Numbered from the stretch's first letter, positions 9,405 to 18,767 are shown. The stretch is 64,000 bases of DNA from Cytobacillus dafuensis (GCF_007995155.1 NZ_CP042593.1:3700001-3764000); one strand, 5' to 3'. Program-made: numbers and translations. The notes: generated by a model from the sequence alone, not told the origin.

Positions 9405-10037
9405 TTACTTTACAGCAAGATAGAACCTGTCGATTTCTCGATTACATAGAACTCCATCGATCCAATGGAATATTTCTAGAATGTATTTTTCTGCAAAATA
9501 TTTTTCATTAGGCAACATATGGAGAACCTCAGTCATATATTGTGTATTCAAAAAAGGCATACTTAATAATCCCTTTAACTGCAATATCATATAATTAGAT
9601 GTTAGCGTCCGAAACTCTCTTGTCTTTACTCCTCTTTCCATCACCTTACTTAAATAAAACCTTTCTTTCATCAAATAGGTAGACATAATTTCACGAACAA
9701 CTTGAGAGTCAATCGAAATTTCCCTTAAAACCATCCTTGTAAGATGAATGTTTTCATATTGGTAATACATGATGTTTTCTGCTATTTTTTTCAAACAATT
9801 AGCAGCGCCTTGATCTAGTAGAGAAAAACCCTTTTCAATACTATCGACATACCCTTCAAAGAAAGCAGTAAAACAATGCTCCAGCAATCCGTTTTTACTT
9901 TCAAAATAGTAGGAAATATTTGCAGGATTCACCTTTGCCTTTTTAGCAATATCACGAATGGATGTACCGTCAAAACCATTTGAATTAAATAAAGCGATTG
10001 CAGCTGTAACAATTGCCTCTTTTCCATTTTTAATCAT
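9405..10037 (-). CDS. refZ: TetR-family regulator RefZ (YttP)
   Basis: A 210-residue TetR-like protein. The N-terminal HTH spans IVTAAIALFNSNGFDGTSIRDIAKKAKVNPANISYYF (split here: helix-turn-helix about residues 8-50), and the rest is the helical ligand/dimerisation domain. RefZ in B. subtilis links polar chromosome positions to FtsZ control in sporulation. The start is set at the ATG at 10037, preceded by AAGGTGAT; the upstream in-frame ATG at 10055 lacks a ribosome binding site. Identity rests on the sequence type plus position between hisJ and ytsP. Confidence 0.82.
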   Translation of the reverse strand: MIKNGKEAIVTAAIALFNSNGFDGTSIRDIAKKAKVNPANISYYFESKNGLLEHCFTAFFEGYVDSIEKGFSLLDQGAANCLKKIAENIMYYQYENIHLTRMVLREISIDSQVVREIMSTYLMKERFYLSKVMERGVKTREFRTLTSNYMILQLKGLLSMPFLNTQYMTEVLHMLPNEKYFAEKYILEIFHWIDGVLCNREIDRFYLAVK

Positions 10038-10189
10038 GTTATCACCTTCTTTCATTAGATATATTGTTATATAAAAACATTCTTGTTAAAATCACCTTAT
10101 CCTTTATAAAAATCTCGACAAAGTTTCTCTAATTTCTGCGAATTTTTGCAAATTACATCCTATTTTTTGAAAAAGGAGGTTGCTTTAAG

Positions 10190-10669
10190 ATGTTTAAAGT
10201 CGAAAATTATCGTGGCAGCCAAGAAGAAAATTATTCAGTAGTGAAGAAACAGCTTGCTGCATTGCTAGATGGTGAGACGAATCGAATTGCGAACTTGAGC
10301 AATGCATCTGCTTTACTAAATCAATTTCTAGATCGAATTAATTGGGTTGGATTTTATTTACTAGAAGATTCTGAGCTCGTATTAGGCCCATTCCAAGGCC
10401 TTCCTGCATGTGTCAGAATTCCGATAGGCAAAGGCGTTTGCGGTACTGCAGCGAAGAATAAGGAGACAGTGCGTGTAGATGATGTACACCTATTCCCTGG
10501 CCATATCGCCTGTGATGCTGCATCACAATCAGAGATAGTTGTTCCGCTCATTAAGGATGGAGGCATTATTGGTGTATTAGATATAGATTCTCCTGTGAAA
10601 AAACGCTTTGATGAGGTTGATCAAAGAGAATTAGAAGAGTTTACGAAAATACTTGTTTCATACTTATAA
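10190..10669 (+). CDS. ytsP: Free methionine-(R)-sulfoxide reductase (GAF domain, YtsP)
   Basis: A 159-residue single GAF domain of the fRMsr class, which reduces free Met-R-sulfoxide to methionine using thioredoxin. The conserved cysteines are present: LPACVRIPIGKGVCGTAA holds two, and HIACDAASQSEIVVP holds the third. The WVGFYL and GVLDIDSP segments are family hallmarks. A strong AGGAGG site precedes the ATG. It faces methionine gamma-lyase across repeat D1, placing two free-methionine enzymes side by side. Confidence 0.88.
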   Translation: MFKVENYRGSQEENYSVVKKQLAALLDGETNRIANLSNASALLNQFLDRINWVGFYLLEDSELVLGPFQGLPACVRIPIGKGVCGTAAKNKETVRVDDVHLFPGHIACDAASQSEIVVPLIKDGGIIGVLDIDSPVKKRFDEVDQRELEEFTKILVSYL

Positions 10670-10682
10670 TTTTAGCAAAGAA

Positions 10683-10799
10683 GGAGCTGTCCCAATAGCA
10701 AAGGTGTCAGGCACCACGGACAATATCTAGAATCAATAATCAAGTGGGATTCTAAATATAGAACATTAAGTGGATGCCAGACACCTCATGGGACAAACC
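10683..10799. repeat. Family D repeat, copy D1
   Basis: About 117 bp with near-complementary ends (GCTGTCCCA and TGGGACAAAC) and shared internal blocks with the copy at 16676 (GTCAGGCACCACG, GGATTCTA, GGATGCCAGACACC). It lies between two convergent genes and runs into a T7 tract at 10804, so it may double as a terminator. Confidence 0.85.
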
Positions 10800-10808
10800 A
10801 TTCTTTTT

Positions 10809-11996
10809 TTATATCTTTTCCAGTGCCTGCTCTAAATCATCCCGCATATCCTCCCATGACTCAAGACCAACTGATAGTCTTAATAATGAGTCATCGATTC
10901 CCATATTCTTACGAGATTCTCTTGGAACGACTGCGTGGGTCATTGTTGCAGGATGCTGGATTAATGTTTCTGCATCACCTAGGCTGACGGCTATTTTTAT
11001 CATTTCTAAATTATTCATAAATGATTGGGCTGTTTCTTTATTTCCTTTCAATGTAAAAGAAATCATCCCACCAGGTTTTCTCATTTGTTTTTGTGCTATT
11101 TCATACTCAGAATTTCGAAAATCTCCCGGATAATATACTTTTTCTACTTTAGGATGTTCCAATAAATAGTTTGCTAATTTCTCAGTATTCTCACAGTGCC
11201 GATCCATTCTAACCGCAAGGGATTTTAATCCTCTCAGTAATAGCCAAGCATCGAATGGAGAAATGACACCGCCTATATCCTTTTGTGTAGTCATTGCTAC
11301 TTTGCTAATAAACTCTTTTGTTCCTACCACAAGTCCAGCAATTACATCCCCGTGACCGCAAATATACTTTGTCGCACTATGAATGACAACATCGCAGCCA
11401 AGAGAAATTGGGTTTTGCAAATATGGGGAACAGAAGGTATTATCCACTACTACTGGAATTCCTTTTTCTTTAGCTACCTCAGCCACCATTTGTAAATCTA
11501 CTAGCTTCATTGTTGGATTTATTGGTGTTTCCACATATATACAAACTGTTTCTGTACGTATGGCCTCTAGAAGCTGTTCTCTCGTTTCCATTGCAGAAAA
11601 ATCATGGGTAATTTTATATTTTTCATTCATCATTTCCAGCAATCCAAAGGTACAGCCATATATACCTTGAGAGCATAAAATATGATCTCCCGTGTTGGTC
11701 ATAGCAATCAAAACAGCAGATACAGCAGCCATTCCAGACCCAAATGCAAGTGCGGCCTCTCCATTTTCGAGAGCAGCAATTCTTTCTTCTAACATTTTTA
11801 CCGTTGGATTTCCAAGTCTAGAATAAATAAAGCCTTCTTCTTCACCTGCAAAACGCTTTTCCCCTTGCTGAGCTGACTCGAAGATAAATGTTGAAGTTTG
11901 GAAAATAGGAGGAACAAGACTTCCGCTATGCTTATGTGCATCATAACCTTCATGGATTACTTTTGTTTCAAATTTAATTGCCTTCTTTTCTTTCAT
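10809..11996 (-). CDS. megL: Methionine gamma-lyase
   Basis: A 395-residue PLP enzyme of the Cys/Met metabolism family. The PLP lysine is in HSATKYICGHGD. The segment IYGCTFGLL carries the cysteine that marks methionine gamma-lyases (Cys116 in the Pseudomonas putida enzyme); cystathionine lyases/synthases normally have Gly there. The enzyme splits methionine into methanethiol, ammonia and 2-oxobutyrate. A GGGAGAG ribosome binding site precedes the ATG. A half-cre-like TGAAAGCGTT lies within 35 bp upstream (about 12012-12027), a weak hint of CcpA control. Cystathionine gamma-lyase remains a less likely alternative. Confidence 0.82.
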   Translation of the reverse strand: MKEKKAIKFETKVIHEGYDAHKHSGSLVPPIFQTSTFIFESAQQGEKRFAGEEEGFIYSRLGNPTVKMLEERIAALENGEAALAFGSGMAAVSAVLIAMTNTGDHILCSQGIYGCTFGLLEMMNEKYKITHDFSAMETREQLLEAIRTETVCIYVETPINPTMKLVDLQMVAEVAKEKGIPVVVDNTFCSPYLQNPISLGCDVVIHSATKYICGHGDVIAGLVVGTKEFISKVAMTTQKDIGGVISPFDAWLLLRGLKSLAVRMDRHCENTEKLANYLLEHPKVEKVYYPGDFRNSEYEIAQKQMRKPGGMISFTLKGNKETAQSFMNNLEMIKIAVSLGDAETLIQHPATMTHAVVPRESRKNMGIDDSLLRLSVGLESWEDMRDDLEQALEKI

Positions 11997-12176
11997 AGCA
12001 CTCTCCCTTTCATCGGAACGCTTTCATAAAAACGCAAAAAAATCTTCTACTTATAGAATATGACAAGTAAGATAATTTTGAAAGTTATTCACTTTAGGAT
12101 AAATCTGATAATTTATCGCATTTTTAACAACTTCATGAACAAAGCCAAAAAGGCCCGCCGAAGTAATAAACTACAG

Positions 12177-14060
12177 CTAAGCCTTTTCTAATACAATGTC
12201 ATTCTCTTGTACGATAACCTTGTTTTTACCAGTTTGCTTCGCGACATACAATGCTTTATCGGCCCGTTTAAATAATGCAGCATAAGAATCTTTACGCCCT
12301 TTGGACCAATGGGAGACACCACACGATATGGTCACTTGCGGTTCAGAACTTTCGAAGACTTTAGTTACTAGCCTTTCAGCTATTAACACACCTGAAGTTA
12401 ATGACACTCCTGGTAAATAAATAGCTAGCTCTTCACCACCCCATCTTGCACCAATGTCAGAGCCCCTAATATTTGCGTTAATTAAATTTGCCACTTGTAT
12501 AATGACATCGTCCCCGATTTGATGGCCAAAGGTATCATTAATCATTTTGAAATTATCAATATCAATCATGATAAAGGTTCCTTCTTGATCTTCATTCAAT
12601 GATTTATGAATCTTCTCATCTAGATAACTTCTGGAGAACAATTTCGTTAAATGATCAGTGACAACCATTTTTTCTAGTTCCTCTCGCAGCATTGTATTTG
12701 TGAATGCAAGAGTTGAATGATGGATAAGCGATTGCAATAGCTTAAATGTTTCAAAAGAAAAATGGTATGGTGCTTTACTCATAACGAGTGCAAATCCCTT
12801 TAGCACACCCTCCTGGATCATAGGAACTGCCATTATAGATTTATAATGTTTAACAGACAGATTATCAGGTAGATTATAATCGCCTATAAATAATGCTTCC
12901 TTCTCTTTTTCAATTTTATCTTGCACAATTTCAAGATAAATTTCAGCATCCCTTTTATAATAGAAATCTGTACTTCCTTTTAATATTTCTCTTTGTAAAC
13001 CATTTTTAGAAAGCAGGATAAAACCGATTTCTTCAGCATCAAAGGAGCTTGAAATTTGTTCTGTCATGTATGCAATTGTTTCTGTCAATCTCATATTTGA
13101 ATTTAAACGATGTGAGGTTTCATTAATTAATTTAAGATCCGTAACTAATCGCTTTGATTGCTGATAAAGCTTAGCATTTTCTAGAGCGCTTCCTGCTGTA
13201 TTCGCTAATAGAGCAATAAATTCTACTTCATTTTTAGGAAATACAAGTGTATTTGGTGCAATGACTTGCAAAACGCCATATACTCCCTGTTTTCCTTTCA
13301 ATGGTGCATACATAACCGATCTTTTGTTTTGAATAGAATCCTCTAATTGGATGTTGCCTGTAACATATGCTTGCATGGCTGCAATGTTTTCACTGTCATA
13401 TTCTAAATCTTTAATTGGCAAATCGCTAAGCTTGTTATTATCATGAGAAAGAAGTAAATAATATGTAAATGTTGGGTAAACTTCCTGAAGTGTATAGATG
13501 ATTTCCCCTAAGACATCATCCATGTTCATCGTAGAATGAAATTTCTCCGTAACACGAAACAGCTGTTTATACCTTTTTTCTTCTGAAGCTGTCTTAGTCA
13601 AAAATTGTGCTTTATCTAGAAATTTCGCAGACTCTAAACTAATCGCTTCCAGAATTTGATCCGAAAATTGAGCAAATGCTTTACAATCACCCTTTAGAGC
13701 AATAACCCCTAGCAAATGGTCATTCTTTTTAAGAATGAGTAATAAACCATCTCCCTCAAATCCAGAAAAAACTCGCTGCTCAATCCTTTTTTCTTTTACC
13801 ATTTCTGTAATTTCTAAGATGGAGCTATTCGATATCTTATGTTGATCATCAATTAATTTTGTTGAAGCTTCTATCAATAATTGCTGTTTACAATTATTAA
13901 AACTATACAGAGTTGCTTCCTCAGCATTTATCAATGATTTGATGGATTTGAGCATATTAAGTAATAAATCTTCATATACCAAAAAACCATTTTCTGTGTC
14001 AATAATATCCAAAAAATGACTTTTTAATTGTATTATCATTTCATGCTCTGAGTGTACCAT
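12177..14060 (-). CDS. dgcP: Diguanylate cyclase DgcP (GAF-GAF-GAF-GGDEF, YtrP)
   Basis: A 627-residue soluble protein that makes cyclic di-GMP. Three GAF-like sensory domains fill roughly residues 15-450; the C-terminal GGDEF domain runs from about 460. The active-site motif is RWGGEEL (a functional GGEEF variant), with the metal Asp in IMIDIDNFK. The inhibitory I-site RGSD sits five residues before GGEEL, so product inhibition is expected. The start at 14060 is chosen because AGGTGA lies 8 nt upstream; GTG at 14072 overlaps that site. B. subtilis has dgcP near the same place. Confidence 0.9.
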   Translation of the reverse strand: MVHSEHEMIIQLKSHFLDIIDTENGFLVYEDLLLNMLKSIKSLINAEEATLYSFNNCKQQLLIEASTKLIDDQHKISNSSILEITEMVKEKRIEQRVFSGFEGDGLLLILKKNDHLLGVIALKGDCKAFAQFSDQILEAISLESAKFLDKAQFLTKTASEEKRYKQLFRVTEKFHSTMNMDDVLGEIIYTLQEVYPTFTYYLLLSHDNNKLSDLPIKDLEYDSENIAAMQAYVTGNIQLEDSIQNKRSVMYAPLKGKQGVYGVLQVIAPNTLVFPKNEVEFIALLANTAGSALENAKLYQQSKRLVTDLKLINETSHRLNSNMRLTETIAYMTEQISSSFDAEEIGFILLSKNGLQREILKGSTDFYYKRDAEIYLEIVQDKIEKEKEALFIGDYNLPDNLSVKHYKSIMAVPMIQEGVLKGFALVMSKAPYHFSFETFKLLQSLIHHSTLAFTNTMLREELEKMVVTDHLTKLFSRSYLDEKIHKSLNEDQEGTFIMIDIDNFKMINDTFGHQIGDDVIIQVANLINANIRGSDIGARWGGEELAIYLPGVSLTSGVLIAERLVTKVFESSEPQVTISCGVSHWSKGRKDSYAALFKRADKALYVAKQTGKNKVIVQENDIVLEKA

Positions 14061-14138
14061 CTTTATCATCACCTATTATGAATACTGTTTATGGATCTAT
14101 ACGTTGGAAAAAATTCAAACTTTCCCACATCTATAAGT

Positions 14139-14738
14139 CTATTCCGTTTCAATTGTCGCAATTTTCACACTTACATTAGTTAGAACTAACCATAATAACC
14201 CATCCTCCGATAGTGAGTGTACACCAACTGAAGGGGAAGTTCCTGCATCTAATGATATTGATTGGTTGTCGTTTATCTTTATTAATGATTTGCTTTTATC
14301 GAATTCATACTGTGTTTCATAAGGACTATAGAGGCTTCTATTTTGCACATGCCTTTTTTCTTCTTTCAAACTTGAATTAAAATACACCCATTTTCCATCT
14401 ATAAGTGCCCAAATTCCAATTTCCTTCCGATCAGGTGATAATTGAGTTGGCGCACTTTTTAATTTTTTTGCATGAAGGGTGCGAAATTTAAAGCGGTCAC
14501 TTCTATCAATTTGATAAATAGCTAAAATATGCTCGTTATTTTTATTTTCATATAATGCGACAATCGGATCATCTGTCGCTTGTACACTTGGCTTCAATAC
14601 AATTGCTAGAGGTTGTTGTTGCTCTTCTTTTTGTGTTAATTGCGTATCATATCGATATATAAAAGCAAATATCGTCACAAGCATAAAAAAACCGATTAAC
14701 ACAAATCGGATAAACCTCTCTTTAGACGTTTCATTCAC
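14139..14738 (-). CDS. Membrane-anchored protein of unknown function
   Basis: I do not recognise this protein. It has about 199 residues, one membrane helix near the N-terminus (FVLIGFFMLVTIFAFIYRY), then about 165 polar residues probably outside the cell, with beta-rich alternation such as KEIGIWALIDGKWVYFNSS. No cysteine pair, lipobox or catalytic motif is evident. Two GTG starts are possible, 14747 and 14738; the latter has AAGAGTGAT at better spacing. It is codirectional with and just upstream of dgcP (gap about 80 bp), so the two may be cotranscribed. Confidence 0.7.
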   Translation of the reverse strand: MNETSKERFIRFVLIGFFMLVTIFAFIYRYDTQLTQKEEQQQPLAIVLKPSVQATDDPIVALYENKNNEHILAIYQIDRSDRFKFRTLHAKKLKSAPTQLSPDRKEIGIWALIDGKWVYFNSSLKEEKRHVQNRSLYSPYETQYEFDKSKSLIKINDNQSISLDAGTSPSVGVHSLSEDGLLWLVLTNVSVKIATIETE

Positions 14739-14845
14739 TAAGATCACTCTTATTTCAAATTATCTTTCTTCTTATTATATCATATCTATATAGATGAGAT
14801 AGTAAAAAAATACAAGGTTTCTTTCAATACACAGTAAAATCCCCC

Positions 14846-14875
14846 TTGACTATTCATATTCAAAAACTATATAAT
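14846..14875 (+). promoter_or_regulatory. SigA promoter of rpsD
   Basis: TTGACT (14846-14851), 18-nt spacer, TATAAT (14870-14875). It lies about 200 bp upstream of rpsD, leaving room for a long leader RNA. Confidence 0.8.
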
Positions 14876-14889
14876 ATTCTTTGTGTAAA

Positions 14890-15060
14890 ATATTGCAGCC
14901 TATGTGAACTCTTTAATGATTTCATTTTGTTCCTCAATCAGACATTACTGATGACGGGGTACTGTGTAACCCTTAGCTGCTAGGGCGAAGGTACATGAAA
15001 ACAAAATGTTCATCAAAGTTGAGCACATCTGTTTTTATTTTACAAAATAAAAACATAAAG
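14890..15060 (+). promoter_or_regulatory. S4 autoregulatory leader of rpsD
   Basis: The 5' UTR between promoter and start codon contains GATGACGGGGTACTGTG, ACCCTTAGC, TAGGGCGAAGGTACATG in the arrangement of the Firmicute S4 leader pseudoknot, to which S4 protein binds to repress its own translation. GGGGTAC can pair with GTACAT/ACCC segments. Assigned from recognition of these blocks; boundaries are approximate. Confidence 0.65.
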
Positions 15061-15072
15061 GAGGAGTCTTAA

Positions 15073-15675
15073 ATGGCTCGTTATACTGGTCCAAGCTGGA
15101 AACTATCTCGCCGTCTAGGAATTTCCCTAAGCGGTACAGGTAAAGAATTAGAAAAGCGTCCTTACGCTCCTGGACAACATGGTCCAAACCAACGCAAGAA
15201 ATTATCTGAATACGGATTACAATTACAAGAAAAGCAAAAACTTCGTCATATGTATGGAGTAAATGAGCGTCAATTCCGTAACTTATTTGATAAAGCTGGT
15301 AAATTAACTGGTAAACATGGTGAAAACTTCATGATTCTTTTAGAATCTCGTCTTGATAATGTTGTTTATCGCCTTGGCCTAGCTCGTACTCGTCGTCAAG
15401 CTCGCCAAATTGTTAACCATGGTCATATCTTAGTTAATGGTTCTCGCGTTGATATCCCATCATTCCGCGTACAACCTGGCCAAACAATCAGCCTTCGTGA
15501 AAAGTCTCGTAACCTTGACATCGTTAAGGAAGCTATCGAAGTAAACAACTTCGTTCCTGACTTCTTAACTTTTGATGCTGATAAATTAGAAGGAACTTTC
15601 ACTCGCTTACCAGAGCGTTCTGAACTTCCTGCTGAAATTAACGAATCTCTAATCGTTGAGTTCTACTCTCGTTAA
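15073..15675 (+). CDS. rpsD: 30S ribosomal protein S4
   Basis: A 200-residue primary rRNA-binding protein of the 30S subunit and translational repressor of its own m[29 protein letters not shown] is the Bacillus-type N-terminus without zinc-binding cysteines. The S4 RNA-binding domain begins near [28 protein letters not shown] (about residues 92-155). Codon use is strongly biased, as in highly expressed genes. A near-perfect AAGGAGGAG site precedes the ATG. It is a single gene outside the main ribosomal clusters, as in B. subtilis. Confidence 0.98.
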   Translation: MARYTGPSWKLSRRLGISLSGTGKELEKRPYAPGQHGPNQRKKLSEYGLQLQEKQKLRHMYGVNERQFRNLFDKAGKLTGKHGENFMILLESRLDNVVYRLGLARTRRQARQIVNHGHILVNGSRVDIPSFRVQPGQTISLREKSRNLDIVKEAIEVNNFVPDFLTFDADKLEGTFTRLPERSELPAEINESLIVEFYSR

Positions 15676-15705
15676 TTAAATTGCATTGTAAATAACGCTT
15701 TTATA

Positions 15706-15747
15706 GCCCTAGAAACCTTGTTAACCAACGTTTCTAGGGCTTTTTTT
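15706..15747 (+). terminator. Terminator of rpsD
   Basis: GCCCTAGAAAC / GTTTCTAGGGC, an 11-bp perfect stem with a 13-nt loop, followed by seven T residues. Confidence 0.92.
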
Positions 15748-15881
15748 GTGCGCTGTAGGCATCTTACAAAAGAGCAAAACAAAAAAGTTCCTGCTACGAT
15801 TCCTTAAATAAGTGTTCATCCAACTATTATTGTTTGAAATGTAGAATTTTGTAGATTTATGATGAATATTGCAATTAAATG

Positions 15882-15910
15882 TTGAAATTAGTAAAAAAAT
15901 ACTATATTAT
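15882..15910 (+). promoter_or_regulatory. SigA promoter of the 122-residue unknown gene
   Basis: TTGAAA (15882-15887), 17-nt spacer, TATTAT (15905-15910). A transcript from here would carry the riboswitch-like leader, a terminator hairpin and then the small gene. Confidence 0.65.
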
Positions 15911-15949
15911 AACTTCATAATATGAATAAAGTCCTATATATACATAATA

Positions 15950-16042
15950 AGAAAGGCAAAACACTCAAAAAATTAGGATAAAAAACCTGCATCCTAAGGT
16001 TTCGTCAATTCTAAATACCTATACAATGATAGACAAGTTACC
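15950..16042 (+). promoter_or_regulatory. Candidate degenerate or divergent c-di-GMP-I (GEMM-I) riboswitch aptamer
   Basis: Several blocks occur in the order and spacing of a GEMM-I aptamer: AAAGGCAAAAC (family AGGGCAAACC), GGATAAAAAACC (family GGACGCAAAGCC), CCTAAGGT ... ACCTAT (receptor stem), and ATGATAGACAAGTTACC (family ATGATAGCCGGGTTACC, same length). Against it: the P2 stem is not conserved and a competing 7-bp stem TTAGGAT / ATCCTAA exists. A promoter lies upstream and a terminator downstream, the usual layout of a transcriptional riboswitch. Treat as a candidate only. Confidence 0.35.
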
Positions 16043-16073
16043 AATTTTTTGATTATAGTATTAAATTTTTTTG

Positions 16074-16104
16074 CTATTCTAATCTATTCAGAATAGTCTT
16101 TTTT
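16074..16104 (+). terminator. Terminator hairpin inside the leader of the 122-residue gene
   Basis: CTATTCT / AGAATAG with a 9-nt loop, then TC and six T residues. It lies 100 bp before the start codon and after the promoter at 15882, so it would attenuate transcription of the gene behind it. Confidence 0.65.
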
Positions 16105-16203
16105 AATGTTAATTCAAAATATTATTATTGCTTTTTTACATATATGTTGGAAGAACTATTTTAAATTTATCAGAAAAAAAATAAATAAAGAGGTGTAATT
16201 GAA

Positions 16204-16572
16204 TTGAAGGTAGATGAATTAATTTTTGAAATCAATAAATACATGGATGAATTAGATTTTGTCACGGCTCGAAAACTTATTGAAGAGAATCTGGAAATAT
16301 TAAATAAACATAGGCTCTCACTAAGAAGCAACGCAAGAGAATTACTAAAATTTTTAACTGACAGACTTGAATCAGGATACCAGCCTATTTCAAGACAAGA
16401 TATGGCTATACTGATTGCAATAAACTCTTATGCATCTAATTTTGATATTAGATCTTTAAAATTTATCGTCAAGGATAAAGCAAAATTGCTACTAAGAACA
16501 GATATTATTGAATATTTAAATACAGATGCAAAAGTAATATTGGATGGTATGGGTGTTATAAACACTAGGTAA
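16204..16572 (+). CDS. Small helical protein of unknown function
   Basis: I do not recognise a function. The 122-residue product is predicted mostly helical and soluble, with no signal or membrane segment: MKVDELIFEINKYMDELDF then ARKLIEENLEILNKHR, resembling a pair of amphipathic helices of TPR-like character. The start is a TTG at 16204 preceded by AGAGGTG at good spacing. It has its own promoter, a long leader with an attenuator-like hairpin and a strong 3' terminator. The leader suggests regulation by a small ligand or protein; dgcP lies about 2 kb away. Confidence 0.75.
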   Translation: MKVDELIFEINKYMDELDFVTARKLIEENLEILNKHRLSLRSNARELLKFLTDRLESGYQPISRQDMAILIAINSYASNFDIRSLKFIVKDKAKLLLRTDIIEYLNTDAKVILDGMGVINTR

Positions 16573-16582
16573 TAATTACACT

Positions 16583-16638
16583 AAAAAAAGGCAAAAAAAT
16601 CCTGTTTTATAGATACTGGATTTTTTTTTGCCTTTTTT
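16583..16638 (+). terminator. Bidirectional terminator after the 122-residue gene
   Basis: Long A/T-rich stem AAAAAAAGGCAAAAAAATCC pairing with GGATTTTTTTTTGCC and a following T-run. It can act on both strands. Confidence 0.85.
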
Positions 16639-16675
16639 ACCATAATTATAAGTATTGAAGAGCATTGAACATATA

Positions 16676-16793
16676 AAAGGCTGTCCCAAAAGCAAAGGGT
16701 CAGGCACCACGAACAACATCTAATATCTATAAGCGATCGGGATTCTAGATATAGTTTATTGCGGATGCCAGACACCTTATGGGACAACCTCTT
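16676..16793. repeat. Family D repeat, copy D2
   Basis: About 118 bp, same blocks as D1 (GCTGTCCCA, GTCAGGCACCACG, GGATTCTA, GGATGCCAGACACC, ATGGGACAA). Like D1 it lies in the gap between two convergent genes, here the 122-residue gene and tyrS. Confidence 0.85.
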
Positions 16794-16814
16794 CAGTATA
16801 TATCGTTTAATATT

Positions 16815-18086
<1,272 letters not shown>

Positions 18087-18096
18087 TTAAAAAAAT

Positions 18097-18341
18097 GGCT
18101 CTGTTAAACGCTGTTGTTGATTTCCGCTGCAGGCGCTTAGCGATCGCTGGCGGTCGGGGAGCCTCCTCGTCGCTAACGCTCCTGCGGGGTCTCCCCTGGA
18201 CACGCATTTCCCGCAGGACATTGAAAATGCTTCCTAGAATAATCACCGCACGAAGAAAATGCGTTAGCATTTTCGAGGAGCTCGCGCCTTCTGCTCCAAT
18301 CAACACTAAATAGCATTATCAACACTGAGTTTTAACAATGC
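18097..18341. repeat. Family A repeat (MITE-like), copy A2, in the tyrS leader
   Basis: A 245-bp element with terminal inverted repeats (GGCTCTGTTAAAC left; GCATTGTTAAAAC on the opposite strand at the right). It is flanked on both sides by the 8-bp direct repeat AAAAAAAT (18089-18096 and 18342-18349), a probable target-site duplication. It lies between the T-box terminator and the tyrS start codon, inside the transcribed region. Confidence 0.88.
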
Positions 18342-18344
18342 AAA

Positions 18345-18380
18345 AAAATAAAAAGCGCCCCTGCTAAATTGCAGGGACGC
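18345..18380 (-). terminator. T-box intrinsic terminator (tyrS leader)
   Basis: On the minus strand GCGTCCCTGC / GCAGGGGCGC with a 6-nt loop followed by TTTTTATTTTTTT. In the antitermination model its 5' side pairs with the T-box sequence when uncharged tRNA-Tyr is bound. Confidence 0.88.
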
Positions 18381-18597
18381 ATATTTTTGCGCGATACCAC
18401 CCAGATTGAGGACAAATAAATGCCCTCCACTCAACATGTTAACGGTTTAACCGTTCACTGCTATAACTGGAACACAGGTTGACAGTGAAAGCTCAGGGAG
18501 GTAATTCATCCTTCAATATGTATCGGCTCACAGCAACCGCCGACTTTCTGAAACAGAGATTGAAGCATTACTAATTCCCATCAATGCTTATAATTTT
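18345..18597 (-). promoter_or_regulatory. Tyr T-box leader of tyrS
   Basis: The T-box core GGTGGTATCGCGC lies at 18402-18390 on the minus strand, just before the terminator. Upstream, GGATGAATTACCTCCC in the expected specifier-loop context offers TAC (18503-18501), a tyrosine codon, agreeing with the downstream gene. Stem I and AG-bulge-type segments precede it. Confidence 0.9.
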
Positions 18598-18602
18598 TTT
18601 AT

Positions 18603-18630
18603 ATTATAGCATTTTTATCATATAGTGCAA
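18603..18630 (-). promoter_or_regulatory. SigA promoter of the tyrS transcript
   Basis: Minus strand TTGCAC (18630-18625), 16-nt spacer, TATAAT (18608-18603) with an extended -10 TGC directly before it. It sits immediately upstream of the T-box RNA. Confidence 0.7.
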
Positions 18631-18758
18631 AAATTGTCAAATACCTATTAAAATATTTTTCAATGAAAGGCAGGAAAAGCCAGTAAGTTATTTTTCCATT
18701 ACGAAAAAAGGAAATTTCAGAAAAATTGCGAACCAAACCATATTAATATCTCTGTTTA

Positions 18759-18767
18759 TGCTATAAT
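18759..18767 (+). promoter_or_regulatory. Extended -10 promoter of the PBP gene
   Basis: TGCTATAAT, an extended -10 element, 27 bp before the PBP start; no good -35 was found. Confidence 0.5.

Noticed and set aside
11997..12176. Search for a SAM (S-box) or Met T-box leader upstream of methionine gamma-lyase
   Set aside because: The gap is short and holds no S-box blocks or GGTGG-type T-box sequence.
15961..16000. preQ1-I reading of the leader (TAAAAAAC-type tail)
   Set aside because: The A-rich tail is present but the required CTACACC-type loop and pseudoknot are missing; the GEMM-like comparison accounts for more of the region.
18095..18313. 72-residue plus-strand and 82-residue minus-strand frames within repeat A2
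   Set aside because: Both follow the GC-rich repeat, recur with frameshifts in A1 and A3, and have no ribosome binding site of their own; they are composition effects.
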